7,227 nt of DNA from Candidatus Gerdarchaeota archaeon (GCA_016840945.1 JAEORJ010000150.1:1-7227), one strand, 5' to 3'; shown: positions 1-6,623, numbered from the stretch's first letter. Notes: generated by a model from the sequence alone, not told the origin. Translations and numbers: made by a program.

Positions 1-46
1 ACTCTTGATTAATTTTCCAACTTGAAAGGAGTAAAAATTAAGAATA

Positions 47-73
47 AAGAAACGCTAAAAATAACAGTTTCTT
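47..73 (+). promoter_or_regulatory. candidate promoter with TATA-like box inside a short inverted repeat
   Basis: A TATA-like octamer, TAAAAATA, lies at 56-63, about 55 bases before the ATG at 118. An archaeal start site some 25 bases downstream would leave a leader of roughly 30 bases. The box sits between the arms of a perfect 7-bp inverted repeat, AAGAAAC (47-53) and GTTTCTT (67-73). No long T-run follows, so it does not read as a terminator of an upstream gene. Arms of this length are common by chance in such A+T-rich DNA, and the gene could instead be read through from beyond the left edge. Confidence 0.3.
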
Positions 74-104
74 AATGAAGCAATAATAAAAAGCAAATGT
101 TTTC

Positions 105-110
105 TTGAGG
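105..110 (+). promoter_or_regulatory. Shine-Dalgarno site for the dehydratase/PPTase-like gene
   Basis: TTGAGG ends seven bases before the ATG at 118, a good spacing for pairing with the 16S rRNA tail. It fixes the start of the downstream gene. A similar GAGG core precedes the preferred start of the six-TM gene at 5584. Confidence 0.6.
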
Positions 111-117
111 TTTAATT

Positions 118-1671
118 ATGAGTGAAAATGATCGCAAAAAATTCCCAATGTTGGGAAAAATCACAGAGACTAATGATGGTAATATTATCAGTGAAAGAGT
201 ATTGTCACTTAATACTGATCTCTATATGAACGATCATCGTTTCAACAAAATATCGTTATTTCCAGGAATTATGGGATTAGAATCATTTGCTGAATTAATA
301 AACTATACCTTTCAAAGAGATACTGAATTCCTATTTACTGATGTAAGTTTTACTTCTGGTATATTTTTAAAGAATGACGACCCAACAGTGCTTTATGCTA
401 AGATTAAACCTTTCGGTTTGGTAACAGAAGCAGTGTTAAAAACACCAACAACGAAAAGTAAGGAACTCAAAACTCGTTTTGAAGCTAAAATTATAATGAA
501 AGAAAGAGAAGAATTTAGACACAGCACACCGGTGTTAAAAAGCACTCCTTTATTGACCAAAGATTTTATTTATCAAGTTCTTCCACATGGAACATCATTT
601 CAAGTTTTAAAAGAAATAAATAGTATTGATAAAAATCAAGTCATTGCTATAATCGATAATAAAGATAAAAAGATATTCGATTGGAAAACGGATAAATTAT
701 TAATTTCTCCATTAAGTATTGAAGCGGGTTTTCAAGCAATTGGATTATATGAGTTTATCATCAAAGGTAAAGCATCTTTACCTAGTAAAATCAAACAGCT
801 GATTTTTTATAATACTAATTTGAAACCTCATTATGTTCTAGGATATCCAATTGATGAGAATTCCTATACTTTTCTTATTCTATCACTATATGGAGATGTT
901 ATAGCTAGTGCTATAGGTTATAAAACGATTGAAACAGATATGGGAGATGTTACTCCAGTACTTGAACGTTTACGAGCACATAGGATAAGGCAATTAGTGA
1001 AGAGACCAAAACTCGCTTGGTTGGAAGTTATTAGTTGTAAACTAATTAATGATAAATTATCTCGAGAACCATCATTTGCTAATAGTTGCATGCATATTGA
1101 TGAATCTGAATTAATCTATGATTTAACAAATAAAAATCAACTAGCTAACTTCTTAGAATTATTTGCTATTAAGCGAGCTATAAGAGTAGTTGGTATAAAA
1201 ATAAAAATGACTAATTATAAGGTTTCTCGAGATGAGTTTAATGACCCCTATTTCATTCATAAAAAAAGACGATTTTATTTTACAATCACAAAAACTGATA
1301 ACTATGTTTTAGCGATGATAAGCCTAAGAAAGAAAATTGGCATCGAAATACAGACTCAATCTGAAAAAATTCAACAAAATATTAAGGAAATTTTAATCGA
1401 GCATGAAAAGGAATTACTTTCGAAACTTGATATAAGAATCACTGATGATATTCTTAAAAGAATTGTTTTAGCTAAAAAAGCAGCCATAAAATCAATTGGT
1501 TCTAATTGTTCATTAAACATGAAAGATATCACTATAATAAATATCAAACCCAACCATTTAGATTTGATAATAGATTTAACAAATATTTTTCCAAATAAAA
1601 AAGAAATGAAAAAGAAAATCTCAGTTGAAATAGGTGAAAATGAAAATCATTTATTAGCTGTTGCATCTTAA
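118..1671 (+). CDS. PKS-type dehydratase (double hotdog) fused to a degenerate 4'-phosphopantetheinyl transferase-like domain
   Basis: A 517-residue cytoplasmic protein without a signal or TM segment. Residues 1-275 resemble polyketide-synthase dehydratases (double hotdog). The first hotdog has a DHRF...LFPGIMGLE motif with the expected catalytic His at 40 and Pro at 49, but Lys44 replaces the Gly of HxxxGxxxxP. The second has P198...E202xxxQ206 where the family has DxxxQ, so the acid is Glu. Residues about 340-515 resemble Sfp-type phosphopantetheinyl transferases: an FTITKT strand (388-393) for vSxSHS, IGIEIQ (407-412) for vGIDiE, and LAKKAAIKSIG (451-461) for the KEAxxK helix. The usual His is Lys392, the metal ligands are Glu410, Gln412 and Lys454, so transferase activity is doubtful. 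Enediyne-type iterative PKSs end in this domain order; here it is a free protein, and partner KS/AT/ACP subunits may lie left of the window. The ATG has a good SD site. Confidence 0.75.
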   Translation: MSENDRKKFPMLGKITETNDGNIISERVLSLNTDLYMNDHRFNKISLFPGIMGLESFAELINYTFQRDTEFLFTDVSFTSGIFLKNDDPTVLYAKIKPFGLVTEAVLKTPTTKSKELKTRFEAKIIMKEREEFRHSTPVLKSTPLLTKDFIYQVLPHGTSFQVLKEINSIDKNQVIAIIDNKDKKIFDWKTDKLLISPLSIEAGFQAIGLYEFIIKGKASLPSKIKQLIFYNTNLKPHYVLGYPIDENSYTFLILSLYGDVIASAIGYKTIETDMGDVTPVLERLRAHRIRQLVKRPKLAWLEVISCKLINDKLSREPSFANSCMHIDESELIYDLTNKNQLANFLELFAIKRAIRVVGIKIKMTNYKVSRDEFNDPYFIHKKRRFYFTITKTDNYVLAMISLRKKIGIEIQTQSEKIQQNIKEILIEHEKELLSKLDIRITDDILKRIVLAKKAAIKSIGSNCSLNMKDITIINIKPNHLDLIIDLTNIFPNKKEMKKKISVEIGENENHLLAVAS

Positions 1672-1683
1672 ATCGAAAATGTA

Positions 1684-1722
1684 TTTTTACTTTATAGTCT
1701 AATTTAATTTTATTCTTTTATA
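1684..1722 (+). terminator. possible oligo-T terminator of the dehydratase gene
   Basis: After the TAA at 1669-1671 the plus strand becomes T-rich: TTTTT at 1684-1688, then further T-runs to about 1722. Archaeal RNA polymerase often stops at such runs without a hairpin. The tract overlaps the end of the convergent binding-protein gene, as expected where genes meet tail to tail 27 bases apart. The composition is only mildly beyond the local background. Confidence 0.3.
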
Positions 1723-3489
1723 TTTAAAATATACAAGAGAAGATCCCATTAATGAAATGATAGCGATAAATACTGGCAAGTTGATACCAACTAAAACAGG
1801 AGTTGGTATTACAGAGTCGAAACCAGCAAGTTTCATAAATTCTAATGCCTTTGCAATTGAATAATTATAATGTTTAAGTGTCTCATCAAAACAAGTTGCA
1901 ATTGGAGGACAAGCTGTAATACCAGGCTTGCCTAAATTTTGAAGTAATTCTTCAACAGCAATTTCCCGTGGATAAAGATGACTAATTGCTTTACGAATGT
2001 ATTTTGCTGATTCAGGACCAGCAATATGGCAAAACTCACCAGTACCAAGATATGGGTGCATATTATTAATAGCCATTTCTTGATTTGTACCTCCATCTAC
2101 TAATTCAGCTTTAGTATTTGCTGGTATCTCATTCCAAGATAATAAATAAGAAGGATCTATCATATCGATTACTTCATTAGCCAAAGCATTAATCACACCA
2201 TCTTTACTACTGAAATAATCAAAATAAACATCTTCAAAGTAAGGAGTTATTCCAGTCCAATTTTTATAATAATCATTTCTTTTTAGATGGATTGTTCCTG
2301 TTTCATTATTGTATTCATAGAGGTAATATGGGCCAGCACCGAATAGTTTTGTTGGATCTGTATTTGCCCAAATAGTTGCTTGATCAAATTGATTTTCAGG
2401 GAGAGTAGAATTCCAAATATAATGTGGTAGTATATCAATAGAGAAATAACTGAAAATAGCATCAGTGGAAAGAAATGTATTATTAAAATGAACTCCTAGA
2501 GTAAATTCATCATAAATTGTTATTTCAGGTGGATAAGTCCATATACTTCCGTAAGTAATATCAGGCATAACTTCGGTAAATAAATCAATACTGTATTTAA
2601 CATCCGTAGCATTTAAAATGATACCATCTGCAAAACAAACATTAGGATTTAATGAAATATTATATGATAAGCCATCTATAGAAGTATAATTTATAGCAAT
2701 ATTTGGTGCGTAGTGTCGATGATATTGCAGTGACGAATTACGTGATATTAGGCTTTGATATATTTGATTAAGCCAATAAGAATCATAAATTTGCTCATAA
2801 CTATAGATATGAAAATCATGAGGTTCAACAGGTGAACCATAATGAAATGATGTTTGATTTGGAATAGACCAATTTTCCATAGATGGGGAATTATAGTCAT
2901 TTAACCATAATTCTCCATCCCAGCCAGTAAAATTTTGATCCATTACACATAAAACACAGCGATAAGATGTTGTTATTTGTGGAAGATCATCATACAAGAT
3001 TTGTTGTATGATTTTTCCATAATAATCTTGTTCTTCATAGCTAAGACTTGCTTCCAGATATGAATCAATTGCTGAATCCATTTCTGGATTATAATATTGA
3101 TAGAAATTATCACCTGCAGGTGTTATTGATGGAGAACTAAACAGAGGTTCAGGATTCCAATCCAGTTCTTGTCCCCAACCAAGAAATAGAATATCAAAGC
3201 CACCGTGTGCGTAATCTGGTATTGGGTAGAGACCAGGGTAATCCCAAGTTCGTTGATAAATTTGAATCCAACTCGCATAAACTAAATCAGCATCAATGCC
3301 TATTTTTTGTAATTGTTCTGCCATAATTAATGCGCCATAATAAAATGAGGAACTAGTGGTTGGTACTAATAATGTAATTGAAAAGTATGGTCCAATTGCT
3401 TTACTTTTAAGACCAAAATCATCTATTGGCAGAAAACCCAAGCAAACTGATAAAAGGACAATAGCTTTTATTTTCCTTCCTTTATTCAT
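1699..3489 (-). CDS. family-5 (Dpp/Opp-type) ABC solute-binding protein, circularly permuted, C-terminally anchored
   Basis: A 596-residue surface protein counted from the ATG at 3489; a TTG two codons upstream (3495) is in frame but less likely. Residues 9-22 are a signal-peptide core. Residues 36-206 match the normally C-terminal third of peptide-binding proteins: strand FSITLLV, helix MAEQLQKIGIDADLV, then FLGWGQ and a YYNPEMDSAI segment. From 213 the normally N-terminal part follows: an IYQSLI helix, the FADGxxxxATDVKYS signature (286-300), GAGPY (384-388), the IRKAI helix (498-502) and finally AKALEFMKLAGF (546-557), which normally precedes the C-terminal third. Each part occurs once, so the order is permuted. 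Residues 569-588 form a TM anchor with tail KYKRIKLN, as in archaeal binding proteins held by a C-terminal anchor. Twelve NxS/T sequons suggest glycosylation outside the cell. No permease or ATPase gene lies nearby, so the ligand, perhaps an oligopeptide or sugar, is unknown. Confidence 0.85.
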   Translation of the reverse strand: MNKGRKIKAIVLLSVCLGFLPIDDFGLKSKAIGPYFSITLLVPTTSSSFYYGALIMAEQLQKIGIDADLVYASWIQIYQRTWDYPGLYPIPDYAHGGFDILFLGWGQELDWNPEPLFSSPSITPAGDNFYQYYNPEMDSAIDSYLEASLSYEEQDYYGKIIQQILYDDLPQITTSYRCVLCVMDQNFTGWDGELWLNDYNSPSMENWSIPNQTSFHYGSPVEPHDFHIYSYEQIYDSYWLNQIYQSLISRNSSLQYHRHYAPNIAINYTSIDGLSYNISLNPNVCFADGIILNATDVKYSIDLFTEVMPDITYGSIWTYPPEITIYDEFTLGVHFNNTFLSTDAIFSYFSIDILPHYIWNSTLPENQFDQATIWANTDPTKLFGAGPYYLYEYNNETGTIHLKRNDYYKNWTGITPYFEDVYFDYFSSKDGVINALANEVIDMIDPSYLLSWNEIPANTKAELVDGGTNQEMAINNMHPYLGTGEFCHIAGPESAKYIRKAISHLYPREIAVEELLQNLGKPGITACPPIATCFDETLKHYNYSIAKALEFMKLAGFDSVIPTPVLVGINLPVFIAIISLMGSSLVYFKYKRIKLN

Positions 3490-3525
3490 TTTCAATACTA
3501 ACCATAAAATAGTCCACTTAATCTT

Positions 3526-3537
3526 AATTATATTATA
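3526..3537 (-). promoter_or_regulatory. TATA-like box for the solute-binding protein gene
   Basis: On the minus strand TATAATATAATT (3537 down to 3526) lies about 43 bases before the ATG at 3489. Transcription starting some 25 bases downstream would give a leader near 18 bases. No SD motif precedes the ATG. The minus strand after the upstream RCK gene's stop is A-rich rather than T-rich, so read-through from that gene is also possible. Confidence 0.4.
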
Positions 3538-3571
3538 CTCACAAGATAATAATAATTTTTTTTGAACTTGA

Positions 3572-4756
3572 TTATTTTTTCTTTTTAAGTTCCTTATTTG
3601 GATGAATGCCTGAGATTTCTTTTACTTCCTTTTGTAGCATTTTAAATGCATAAGCTGATGTTGAAAATGTTGTTGCATCTAATGTTTTAGCTATCTCAGC
3701 TAATTCCTCATCAAACATCCGCACAAACAAAGCTATTTTTGGATATTGCTTTTTCAGTGCTAATGTGAGTAATATTGCATCTGAGAATAATTCTTCAGTA
3801 TTCCAACAAATATATACTTGAGTAACCTCAGTTAAATCAACATGAGCTTTTAGTGTTTCAATGAAACGCACATGTTCAGTGACTGTTTTGACATTTGGTA
3901 GGTAGAGATAGGTATCATCGTCTAGTCCTTCATCTAAAACATACACTGTTGCCTGGAGTTTTTCACCATAATAATCAACTATTCTCCTAACAATATTATC
4001 ATAACCCAAAACAACGATTTTATCATTTTTCCTGATTTTTTCACCCCAAATTTTTACAGATTCCATAGTCCAATCAGAGGTTGAAAAAGTAAAAGCATTC
4101 CAAGGTTCATTAGTTAGATATTCTCGGAAATGGATATCGAAAACCCTCATATAGAGATGGCAATCTTTATTCACTTCTCGAACTCTTTCAGCAGCAATTA
4201 ATCCTCGGCGTAGATCATTAGTTACACAAAATACTTCTCTACATCTAGCTATTCCAGCTAATGCGATGATACTTGGATCAGTATAATCCCCAACAACAAC
4301 AGGTTGGTTAAAGCTTATCAGATTGTCAACCTTCTCATAATCGATTTCCACAATTGAAAATGGTTGTTTGTTAGCTCTTAGATATTCAACTATTCGCTCA
4401 CCAAGATGGTTGTATCCTAAAACAACTGAATGCCTTGATCTATTAGAAGCAAGTTTCCTTGAACTCATTATTGGATTGTATCCATAAATATCTTGAATTG
4501 TGCTTAAAATAAAGCTTAAGATTAAGATTTCAAATAATAATGGCCATAAAAATTGATAGAAAGCAAAAAAACCTATTTCTGTTACGCTTTCTTCAATACA
4601 GATAGATATTGTTAGTATATGCCAGAAATTTTTATCAGGTTCAAAAACAGCTATCAAAATTATACCCAATACCCAGAACAAGATGAAAATAATAAATGGA
4701 AGAGTGAATTGCCTAAGCTGATTCTTGATTGCACGAATCCTCGGTTGAGCTTTCAT
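3572..4756 (-). CDS. two-TM protein with two RCK (TrkA-N-like) domains, channel-like but without a K+ filter
   Basis: A 394-residue protein laid out like MthK-type channel subunits. TM1 is about 18-38, a re-entrant-like stretch 42-66, TM2 68-87. A Rossmann domain (110-230) has VVLGYNHLGERIVEYL with G114 and G119, acidic D139 at the end of the second strand, and G156-D157-Y-T-D160 matching the GDaTD motif of nucleotide-binding RCK domains. A second, degenerate copy (246-368) keeps the first glycine (G251) but has Val256 for the last and no GD motif. The TVGYGD filter is missing: between the TMs the sequence reads ISICIEESVTEIGF. It may be a non-K+ pore, a regulatory subunit or a nucleotide-sensing membrane protein. 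The C-terminus is lysine-rich. The gene lies 66 bp after the six-TM gene and 82 bp before the binding-protein gene, all on the same strand; no SD precedes its ATG. Confidence 0.8.
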   Translation of the reverse strand: MKAQPRIRAIKNQLRQFTLPFIIFILFWVLGIILIAVFEPDKNFWHILTISICIEESVTEIGFFAFYQFLWPLLFEILILSFILSTIQDIYGYNPIMSSRKLASNRSRHSVVLGYNHLGERIVEYLRANKQPFSIVEIDYEKVDNLISFNQPVVVGDYTDPSIIALAGIARCREVFCVTNDLRRGLIAAERVREVNKDCHLYMRVFDIHFREYLTNEPWNAFTFSTSDWTMESVKIWGEKIRKNDKIVVLGYDNIVRRIVDYYGEKLQATVYVLDEGLDDDTYLYLPNVKTVTEHVRFIETLKAHVDLTEVTQVYICWNTEELFSDAILLTLALKKQYPKIALFVRMFDEELAEIAKTLDATTFSTSAYAFKMLQKEVKEISGIHPNKELKKKK

Positions 4757-4780
4757 AATAAATTATTAAAACATAAGATA

Positions 4781-4790
4781 CTAATTAAAG
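4781..4790 (-). promoter_or_regulatory. weak TATA-like box for the RCK gene
   Basis: Minus-strand CTTTAATTAG (4790 down to 4781), preceded by the purine-rich GAAAAT, is centred about 29 bases before the ATG at 4756. That spacing fits a leaderless or nearly leaderless mRNA and agrees with the lack of an SD motif. The match to the archaeal consensus is modest, and co-transcription with the upstream six-TM gene cannot be excluded. Confidence 0.25.
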
Positions 4791-4822
4791 ATTTTCAGCT
4801 TCTTATGCTTAATAATCGATTA

Positions 4823-5584
4823 TCATTTCTTCGCTGGAATAGCTTTTGAAAGCGGTTTTGTTTCTTCTGGATCTTTGTAAACATATTTTTTATCTATTAA
4901 AATGGTCATTTTTCTAAGTATAATATATAGTTCAAAGAAGCTAGCAAAAATCAATATTGTTATCAGCATAAATGTAACAATATAGAATACATTAATAGGT
5001 TCAAAATAATGGTTATAATCTAATGCAGTGAAAGCTGTTATACCTGCAATAAAGGACACTAAGGATGGTATAGTTAATGTCATTAAAGGTATATATAGTA
5101 TCTTTGTTTCATAACCAACTTTCTGCAAATTATTAAAGTTAAAACTTAAAATAATAAGAAAGATGCTAATTATGCTACAAAATATTAGATTTCTACCTGC
5201 TGTATTGTTTGTTAATTCACCACTTAAATGAAATAGCAAAGTGAATATTGAAGATAAAGTATTACCAATAATATATATGTAAAGCAAAACTACAAGTGCT
5301 TTCATTCTCTTCATCATTTGAGAACCTAAATGACTCTTCACAGCATTAATTCCTAATAAGAATAGAATCCCAGCTATTAAACCAGAAATCACTACCATAA
5401 TATCAATGACCCAAGAGAAAATCATCCAAAAATCATCACCAGTAGATTTATCGATTAAGATGAAAATACTCTCGAGGAGTAACAATGCAAGATTAATTAG
5501 AAAAATAAGGCTAGCATTTTTTAGATTCACAAACCCTTTCAATAAACTGCTTTGATCCAAATCATAACTATAGCTTGATCCCAT
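4823..5584 (-). CDS. six-TM integral membrane protein of unknown function
   Basis: A 253-residue membrane protein I do not recognise. Counted from the ATG at 5584, hydrophobic segments lie at about 24-44, 53-79, 96-120, 133-148, 161-187 and 197-223. The basic loop between TM2 and TM3 (NAVKSHLGSQMMKRMK) and the basic tail after TM6 place both ends in the cytoplasm; the loop between TM3 and TM4 carries an NNT sequon and would face outward. No catalytic, metal-binding or transporter signature is visible. The small polytopic shape with a basic N-terminal helix start loosely recalls archaeal DUF973-like proteins, but I cannot confirm this. The longer start at 5596 adds only MRDF; the shorter one is preferred because GAGGG (5594-5590) lies five bases before it. 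The gene diverges from the anchored secreted protein gene and precedes the RCK gene on the same strand. Confidence 0.65.
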   Translation of the reverse strand: MGSSYSYDLDQSSLLKGFVNLKNASLIFLINLALLLLESIFILIDKSTGDDFWMIFSWVIDIMVVISGLIAGILFLLGINAVKSHLGSQMMKRMKALVVLLYIYIIGNTLSSIFTLLFHLSGELTNNTAGRNLIFCSIISIFLIILSFNFNNLQKVGYETKILYIPLMTLTIPSLVSFIAGITAFTALDYNHYFEPINVFYIVTFMLITILIFASFFELYIILRKMTILIDKKYVYKDPEETKPLSKAIPAKK

Positions 5585-5589
5585 GAAAT

Positions 5590-5594
5590 CCCTC
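5590..5594 (-). promoter_or_regulatory. Shine-Dalgarno site that favours the shorter start of the six-TM gene
   Basis: GAGGG on the minus strand sits within the first codons of the longer reading frame and five bases upstream of the second in-frame ATG at 5584. The longer ATG at 5596 has no comparable motif. This repeats the GAGG core used at 105-110. Confidence 0.45.
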
Positions 5595-5637
5595 ATAACT
5601 ATAATTCTTGAACTAAGATTAGTTCATTAGTTGTTGA

Positions 5638-5669
5638 ATATATTTAACCTATTCATGATTTAAATATAT
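5638..5669. promoter_or_regulatory. divergent promoter region with back-to-back TATA-like boxes in a 10-bp inverted repeat
   Basis: ATATATTTAA (5638-5647) and TTAAATATAT (5660-5669) are perfect reverse complements separated by 12 bases. Read leftward, the first arm gives a TTAAATATAT box some 55 bases before the six-TM gene's start at 5584. Read rightward, TTTAAATATA (5659-5668) resembles the archaeal TTTAWATA consensus and lies about 70 bases before the TTG at 5734. The two boxes would drive the divergent genes with leaders of a few tens of bases. The central TTCATGA (5652-5658) could hold a regulator, but no known operator is recognised. Such A+T palindromes also arise by chance. Confidence 0.5.
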
Positions 5670-5720
5670 CTTAATTATTTTAACAAATAATCTTATCAAG
5701 ATTTGATACTATTAGCTATT

Positions 5721-5728
5721 AGGTAGTG
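5721..5728 (+). promoter_or_regulatory. partial Shine-Dalgarno before a TTG start
   Basis: AGGTAGTG lies just upstream of the TTG at 5734; its AGGT core is a partial match to the archaeal GGAGGTG consensus. An in-frame stop (TAG at 5713-5715) with no ATG or GTG after it leaves TTG as the only start that keeps the signal peptide. Confidence 0.4.
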
Positions 5729-5733
5729 CTAAT

Positions 5734-6618
5734 TTGAAAACGATTAAAAAATTGAGTTTTATTTTTATTGCAACTATTCTAATTTCTCTACAAATTACTC
5801 AAATTATTAGTCCTTATCAAGTTAGCTCTAGTGAATCATACGATTATAAAGTTAAACGATCATTAATTAATTTGCATATTGGAAACGAACATTATTCAGG
5901 TAATGCTTTTAAAGTTGGATTGAAACAATATAAACCTACCAAAATAATTACAGCTGCAGTTACTAGTTTAGGGGGAGATAATGTTCTTTGGACTCTTAGT
6001 TGTGAAAGCCAATCGGATTCAAAATTAGCTGATTGGAATTTAGTTGATGAAGTAGCTTTATCATCATTATTGATTAACCCGATGTATACTATTGAAGATT
6101 TTCTTCTTGAACCTGAATTAGCTGATTATGGTTTAGGATTATTGTTTTACCCTTTTGTTGGCACTCAAAGAACCATTGATTTCTTTAAAGCTTTTGAAAA
6201 TGAAACACAATTTCAATTTTCTTTTTTTGTTCCAAAAGTTTATGATGCGAATTATAATGCTAGCTATCAAGAAATTGATACTTTAGTGCTATTCGAATTA
6301 ATATTCACTGGAGTAATTAATGAAACGAGCATATCACCACAATATACTCTAACCTTTACACATCAATGTCAATTTGTTTATGATATTAGCATTGGAGTTC
6401 TTTATGGTTCACATATTCTTTCATCGGGTAGTGGGTTATTTCAAGAGCAGGAAGTTGATTATACCTTTGAGTCTTATATTGAATTGATTGATTATTCCCT
6501 TCCAAAATTAATTTTTGGAGACTCGACAGTTATTTGGTGGATTTATCTATTATGTGCTCTTGGAGGAGTATCTTTAATTTCCATTCCTGTCATTTTAATT
6601 ATTAGAAGAAAGAAGTGA
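5734..6618 (+). CDS. secreted protein of unknown family with C-terminal membrane anchor
   Basis: A 294-residue protein, probably exported and held in the membrane facing outward. It begins with TTG. A basic start (MKTIKK) and hydrophobic core (about 7-26) form a signal peptide; residues 265-290 are a single TM segment followed by RRKK, the stop-transfer tail. The extracellular part (about 30-260) is rich in aromatic residues and alternating polar/hydrophobic stretches typical of beta structure, has three NxS/T sequons (N156, N175, N196) and two cysteines (90 and 212) that might pair. No enzyme motif is visible. The same signal-plus-C-terminal-anchor plan is used by the solute-binding protein encoded at 1699-3489, but there is no sequence similarity I can see. 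It diverges from the six-TM gene, with which it may share control, and its stop lies five bases from the stop of the convergent ATPase gene. I do not recognise the family. Confidence 0.7.
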   Translation: MKTIKKLSFIFIATILISLQITQIISPYQVSSSESYDYKVKRSLINLHIGNEHYSGNAFKVGLKQYKPTKIITAAVTSLGGDNVLWTLSCESQSDSKLADWNLVDEVALSSLLINPMYTIEDFLLEPELADYGLGLLFYPFVGTQRTIDFFKAFENETQFQFSFFVPKVYDANYNASYQEIDTLVLFELIFTGVINETSISPQYTLTFTHQCQFVYDISIGVLYGSHILSSGSGLFQEQEVDYTFESYIELIDYSLPKLIFGDSTVIWWIYLLCALGGVSLISIPVILIIRRKK

Positions 6619-6623
6619 TCTTT

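Noticed and set aside
9..20. LSVC near the start of the binding protein as a lipobox (counted from the ATG at 3489)
   Set aside because: Val directly before Cys16 does not fit the usual Gly/Ala/Ser position, and the protein already has a clear C-terminal TM anchor. The coordinates given here are residue numbers.
25..75. AAAGGAG (25-31), which looks like an SD site for a very short gene
   Set aside because: No ATG, GTG or TTG follows at a workable distance, all three plus-strand frames have early stops, and the short TTG-initiated frame (17 codons) has no support.
1371..1553. Minus-strand hydrophobic open frame inside the dehydratase/PPTase-like gene
   Set aside because: The hydrophobic translation is the expected reverse complement of Lys/Glu/Asn-rich A+T-rich codons; the plus-strand frame has recognisable domains.
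3556..3563. Run of eight T on the plus strand, a possible terminator
   Set aside because: No plus-strand gene ends nearby; on the minus strand, where the genes lie, it is a run of A.
3356..3565. Plus-strand open frame opposite the start of the binding-protein gene
   Set aside because: It is antisense to a well-supported signal peptide region, has no SD site and matches no recognisable protein.
4812..4823. Perfect 12-bp palindrome ATAATCGATTAT at the end of the six-TM gene
   Set aside because: A few palindromes of this size are expected by chance in a window this A+T-rich, it overlaps the stop codon, and no T-run or promoter element is tied to it.
4619..4849. Plus-strand open frame spanning the gap between the RCK gene and the six-TM gene
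   Set aside because: It overlaps two convincing minus-strand coding ends, has a low-complexity translation and no start signals.
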